Below are positions 61,320 to 64,000 of a DNA stretch of 64,000 nucleotides, piece by piece (within the stretch, counting starts at the first letter, position 1; each line of letters begins with the position of its first letter). Below the pieces are notes generated by a model. It ran no database searches. It worked only from the letters and a program-made list of their open reading frames with translations, and had not been told where the DNA came from. Source of the stretch: Flavobacterium croceum DSM 17960 (GTDB taxonomy: Bacteria; Bacteroidota; Bacteroidia; Flavobacteriales; Flavobacteriaceae); the NCBI RefSeq assembly GCF_002917885.1, contig NZ_PQNY01000004.1, forward strand, positions 124,001 through 188,000, read 5' to 3'. The position numbers and the translations under genes are program-made.

Positions 61320-64000
61320 TCTTCCCTATTTACATACACCCAACCTGTCTTGGCTTCTTTATTGTCTGCAAACTCCAAATAATAATAATAAGTCCCCGCA
61401 GGCAATAATCTGTCTTTAAAATCTTGACCGTGCCATTCGTTTAAATAGCCTTCTTTTTCATACACAGTTACCCCATAACGGCTGTATATTTTGATGTATT
61501 TTACATTAAATCCTATAAGGTTAAACGTATCATTTTTGCCATCTTCATTTGGCGAAATACCCAAAGGAATTTGACAATGCGTAGCAACTACATCAACAGT
61601 TTTTGTAGTAGTACAACCCTGATTATTCGTTATTGTTAGTGTATAAACGCCTACTTCTTTTTTCGTAATATCTACGGGATTTAATGTACTGCTAAAACCG
61701 CTAGGGCCTGTCCAACTGTAATTTACATCCGCTGGATTGTATGAGTTATTTACAGGAAATGCTTGCAATAAATAAACATTTTCTTGACACCCTTGTTCTA
61801 CAACACATTGCGGCACAGTATATACCGAAACATTTACAGAAACACTTGGAGAAACACACCCTTGCTTGTCTAAATACAATGTATAAACTCCTTGATTTAA
61901 AATACTTACATTATCAATATTAATATTTTGAAGACTGGAAGTAAATCCATTAGGCCCTTGCCAATGATAGGTTACATTAGGCAAATAAGAAGTTGTTAAG
62001 TTCAAAACATCTCCTTCGCACAAATTTAGATTGCCTAAAATTGTAGGAGTATTAGGTATCGATTTTATAGTAATGGTAATTATAGAATAATCAAAAGTGC
62101 TGCAAACACCTGCTACAGTATATTTGAATTGATAAGTACCAGGCAATACATTGTTTGAATCCCAAACTGAACCCGAAAGCATGCCACTAGTTGTAAGTTC
62201 TTGCCATGTACCTCCAGCAGTATAGTTACCCACTATAAGCGAAGGCAAATTTATAAATCCTTGATTCCCACAATAACTTACTGTTGCATCTGCGCCTGCA
62301 TTTGGCAAAGGATTATCTATATTAATAGTGTAAGACAATGTTGTATTTAAACAAGAGGATACATTAGTAGGATAAATGACCTCAACATGATAATCTCCAT
62401 TATCTGTTGTAGAATTAAAAGAATTAAAGTTTACTACATTGCTCGTACTTAAAATTGTTGTATTATTTGTACCCTTCCACCACTTGTAAGTTAAAAAAGG
62501 ATAATTGGGTACAGATAGTGAAGCTGGCTGTCCATTACAAAAACCGTTTGGAGTAATTACCATAGGATCGGTAGTTACAATTTCATACAGGCTATTAAGA
62601 ACATTCCCACATCCATCTATTATTTGAAAGTTGTAAATACCAGCAGTAAGACCAGAAAAAACATTCGAAGTTCCATTATCTACTACAAATGGTTGTCCGT
62701 TTTGCTGCGTAATTTTATAAGTCAATGTAGGCATTCCTGTAGCATTTACATAAACTTCTAAATTCGAACCACATGAAACAGAAGTAATACTATTGATTTT
62801 TGGTTGATTATCAAAAATGAATTCTTTTATAACCTTATAACAAAATGGAGCTGTATTATTTAACCCATAAGTTGCTTGAGATTTTACTATTCTAAAAGAT
62901 CCTGAAAATTGTAAATTAAGGTTTAAAAAATTATTGGTTATGGCTAACGAATTTGTATTAGTGGGCGTACTACCTGCTATATAGACGACTCCTGTTGTTG
63001 GATGACCCCATGTGTTTGAATTAGGATAATATTTTTGTAACCAAAATGTATTTAAAGAGCTTGTATTGGTACTCGTATGTTGCAAATTTAAATCAAATGA
63101 ACCGCAATGAGGAATAACATTTATTACCGTATTTTCTTGATAACCTGCTATATTTACGGTAGTTGTAGACAAGGTATTGCACGCATTATAACTTGTAAAC
63201 ACATAAGTACCTATAGGCAAATTGTTTAAAGTAAATACACTATTTGAACCATTGCTAATTAATGCACTCGAAAAATCGAAAGGAACCACACCTGTATAGG
63301 CACTAGGAGCTGATATTAATTGAAGCGAAACCATAGCTCCCGAAATCTTTAAGGTATCAAAACCTATGTCGCAACTACCCAATATAGAAACAGTAGGAGA
63401 TACAGTCATGGCTGTAATAGTAACAACCAAAGTTGAACTAATGCCACAAGTATTTACCAACGAAAATTGATAGGTTCCGATAGGTAAGTTTTGAATCGAT
63501 AACAAATTACCCGAATTAATTACTGAAGTATAATTAAGTGGCAAACTACCTCCCGTAAAAGTAGCTGGTGCATTCACGAGTACCGCCTCACTGACATTGT
63601 AAATAATCACAGAACCTGTGGCACAAGTTCTATTGTACAATATATGATAAGGCTGATTATTATCTTGCGCTTCTATAGTAATACTTACCGATTCTTGATT
63701 GCCACAAACATCTGTAACTTGAAAAACATAAACCCCTGCCGATAAAGGTGCCGAAGTAAACGAATTGGAACTTATTTGTGGTGTTAAATTTTGCGGTAAG
63801 GGATTAGGATAAGTAGAAGGGGCAGATGTTAATTGTAATGCAGAAATACTGTTAAAGATTATTTTTTTATGTGTACAATCAACGGGGCTTAACGAATGGG
63901 TTGCGCTAAAATTCAATACAAATGTTCCGCTAATACTGTATGATGCTCCGCAACCGTCTACAACAGTGTATTGATAGCTATAGGTTTGGGCTAGTGTATA
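61316..64000 (-). CDS. T9SS type B sorting-domain protein with repeated Ig-like domains (5' end beyond window)
   Basis: Reading the minus strand, the frame is open from the window edge (64000) through 894 codons, so the N-terminus and signal lie outside. Internally it consists of repeated domains of about 85-100 residues with ends such as GTYVFTSYNACN, GIYNFQIIDGCG and GVYTLTITNNQGC, an SprB-like pattern also seen in PKD/Ig-like surface proteins. The last 90 residues (LGISPNEDGKNDTFNL, IYSRYGVTVYEKEGY, LPAGTYYYYLEF) form a gliding-motility-type (CHU_C, type B) sorting domain. A TTG at 63916 is an internal codon and not the start. Confidence 0.93.
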   Translation of the reverse strand, partial: YTLAQTYSYQYTVVDGCGASYSISGTFVLNFSATHSLSPVDCTHKKIIFNSISALQLTSAPSTYPNPLPQNLTPQISSNSFTSAPLSAGVYVFQVTDVCGNQESVSITIEAQDNNQPYHILYNRTCATGSVIIYNVSEAVLVNAPATFTGGSLPLNYTSVINSGNLLSIQNLPIGTYQFSLVNTCGISSTLVVTITAMTVSPTVSILGSCDIGFDTLKISGAMVSLQLISAPSAYTGVVPFDFSSALISNGSNSVFTLNNLPIGTYVFTSYNACNTLSTTTVNIAGYQENTVINVIPHCGSFDLNLQHTSTNTSSLNTFWLQKYYPNSNTWGHPTTGVVYIAGSTPTNTNSLAITNNFLNLNLQFSGSFRIVKSQATYGLNNTAPFCYKVIKEFIFDNQPKINSITSVSCGSNLEVYVNATGMPTLTYKITQQNGQPFVVDNGTSNVFSGLTAGIYNFQIIDGCGNVLNSLYEIVTTDPMVITPNGFCNGQPASLSVPNYPFLTYKWWKGTNNTTILSTSNVVNFNSFNSTTDNGDYHVEVIYPTNVSSCLNTTLSYTINIDNPLPNAGADATVSYCGNQGFINLPSLIVGNYTAGGTWQELTTSGMLSGSVWDSNNVLPGTYQFKYTVAGVCSTFDYSIITITIKSIPNTPTILGNLNLCEGDVLNLTTSYLPNVTYHWQGPNGFTSSLQNINIDNVSILNQGVYTLYLDKQGCVSPSVSVNVSVYTVPQCVVEQGCQENVYLLQAFPVNNSYNPADVNYSWTGPSGFSSTLNPVDITKKEVGVYTLTITNNQGCTTTKTVDVVATHCQIPLGISPNEDGKNDTFNLIGFNVKYIKIYSRYGVTVYEKEGYLNEWHGQDFKDRLLPAGTYYYYLEFADNKEAKTGWVYVNRED

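Noticed and set aside
63914-63916. Start of the T9SS type B gene at the TTG codon
   Set aside because: The same frame stays open for 28 more codons to the window edge with Ig-like domain sequence, so this is an internal leucine codon.

Overview
The window is a low-GC stretch of chromosome from a member of the Bacteroidota, most likely a Flavobacteriaceae (Flavobacterium-like) species. The evidence is a SusC/SusD pair, three proteins with type IX secretion (T9SS) sorting domains, an S46 dipeptidyl-peptidase, RNA-polymerase promoters of the Bacteroidota type (TTTG, 19-21 bp, TAnnTTTG), few recognisable Shine-Dalgarno sequences, and several AT-rich intergenic inverted repeats of the kind common in flavobacterial genomes. 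No rRNA, tRNA, CRISPR array, intact insertion sequence or prophage was seen.

Layout. 1-3.2 kb: the str operon on the minus strand (rpsL, rpsG, fusA; fusA runs off the left edge) with a textbook promoter. 3.3-9.8 kb: a small BamA/TamA-like outer-membrane protein, then a SusC/SusD nutrient-uptake pair closed by a strong terminator. 9.8-18 kb: housekeeping and envelope genes (rlmB, a rhomboid protease, rarA, a YjjG-type nucleotidase, a RadC-like protein, a DUF1287 protein, mpl, a TPR protein). 18-24.6 kb: a 2178-residue alpha-2-macroglobulin (A2M) protein that carries a SusC-like carboxypeptidase-regulatory plus TonB-plug module inside it. 24.6-28.3 kb: two exported peptidases (S46 DPP7-type and M43 with a T9SS tail). 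28.3-35.3 kb: obg, a CNNM/CorC transporter-like protein, adk, hpt, purK and purE, with an HNH/NUMOD4-like gene inserted between hpt and adk and a GIY-YIG-like gene inserted between purK and purE. 35.4-40.5 kb: an M3 oligopeptidase, then a GbsR/MarR-type regulator and a tightly coupled four-gene membrane-lipid operon (two small membrane proteins, DUF2071, desaturase-like). 40.5-48.2 kb: a 2256-residue T9SS-exported repeat protein and a UbiA-like membrane protein. 48.3-51.2 kb: gcvP.

51.2-55.8 kb is the least ordinary region. A four-gene operon (unknown protein, 7-TM protein, sensor kinase with no sensor domain, LuxR-type response regulator) faces two small genes: an unknown helical protein and a CHAP/NlpC-like TIGR02594 cell-wall hydrolase with no signal peptide. 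The shared upstream region holds three near-palindromic TAGG-T/ACCCTA sites, two of them placed 21 bp apart ending just upstream of a promoter -10-like box. The next gap holds four direct repeats with an exact 21-bp period. An inverted pair of REP-like sequences follows. I read this as a self-contained signalling and response cassette.

55.8-64 kb: a truncated haemoglobin with an FNR-like box at the position of a class II activator site, a FabH-like ketoacyl synthase, a methyltransferase, a family 2 glycosyltransferase, a lipoprotein, an MlaE/MlaF lipid-transport pair, and a T9SS type B protein whose 5' end lies beyond the right edge.

All functional statements are from reading motifs and context by eye. 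No database search was run.
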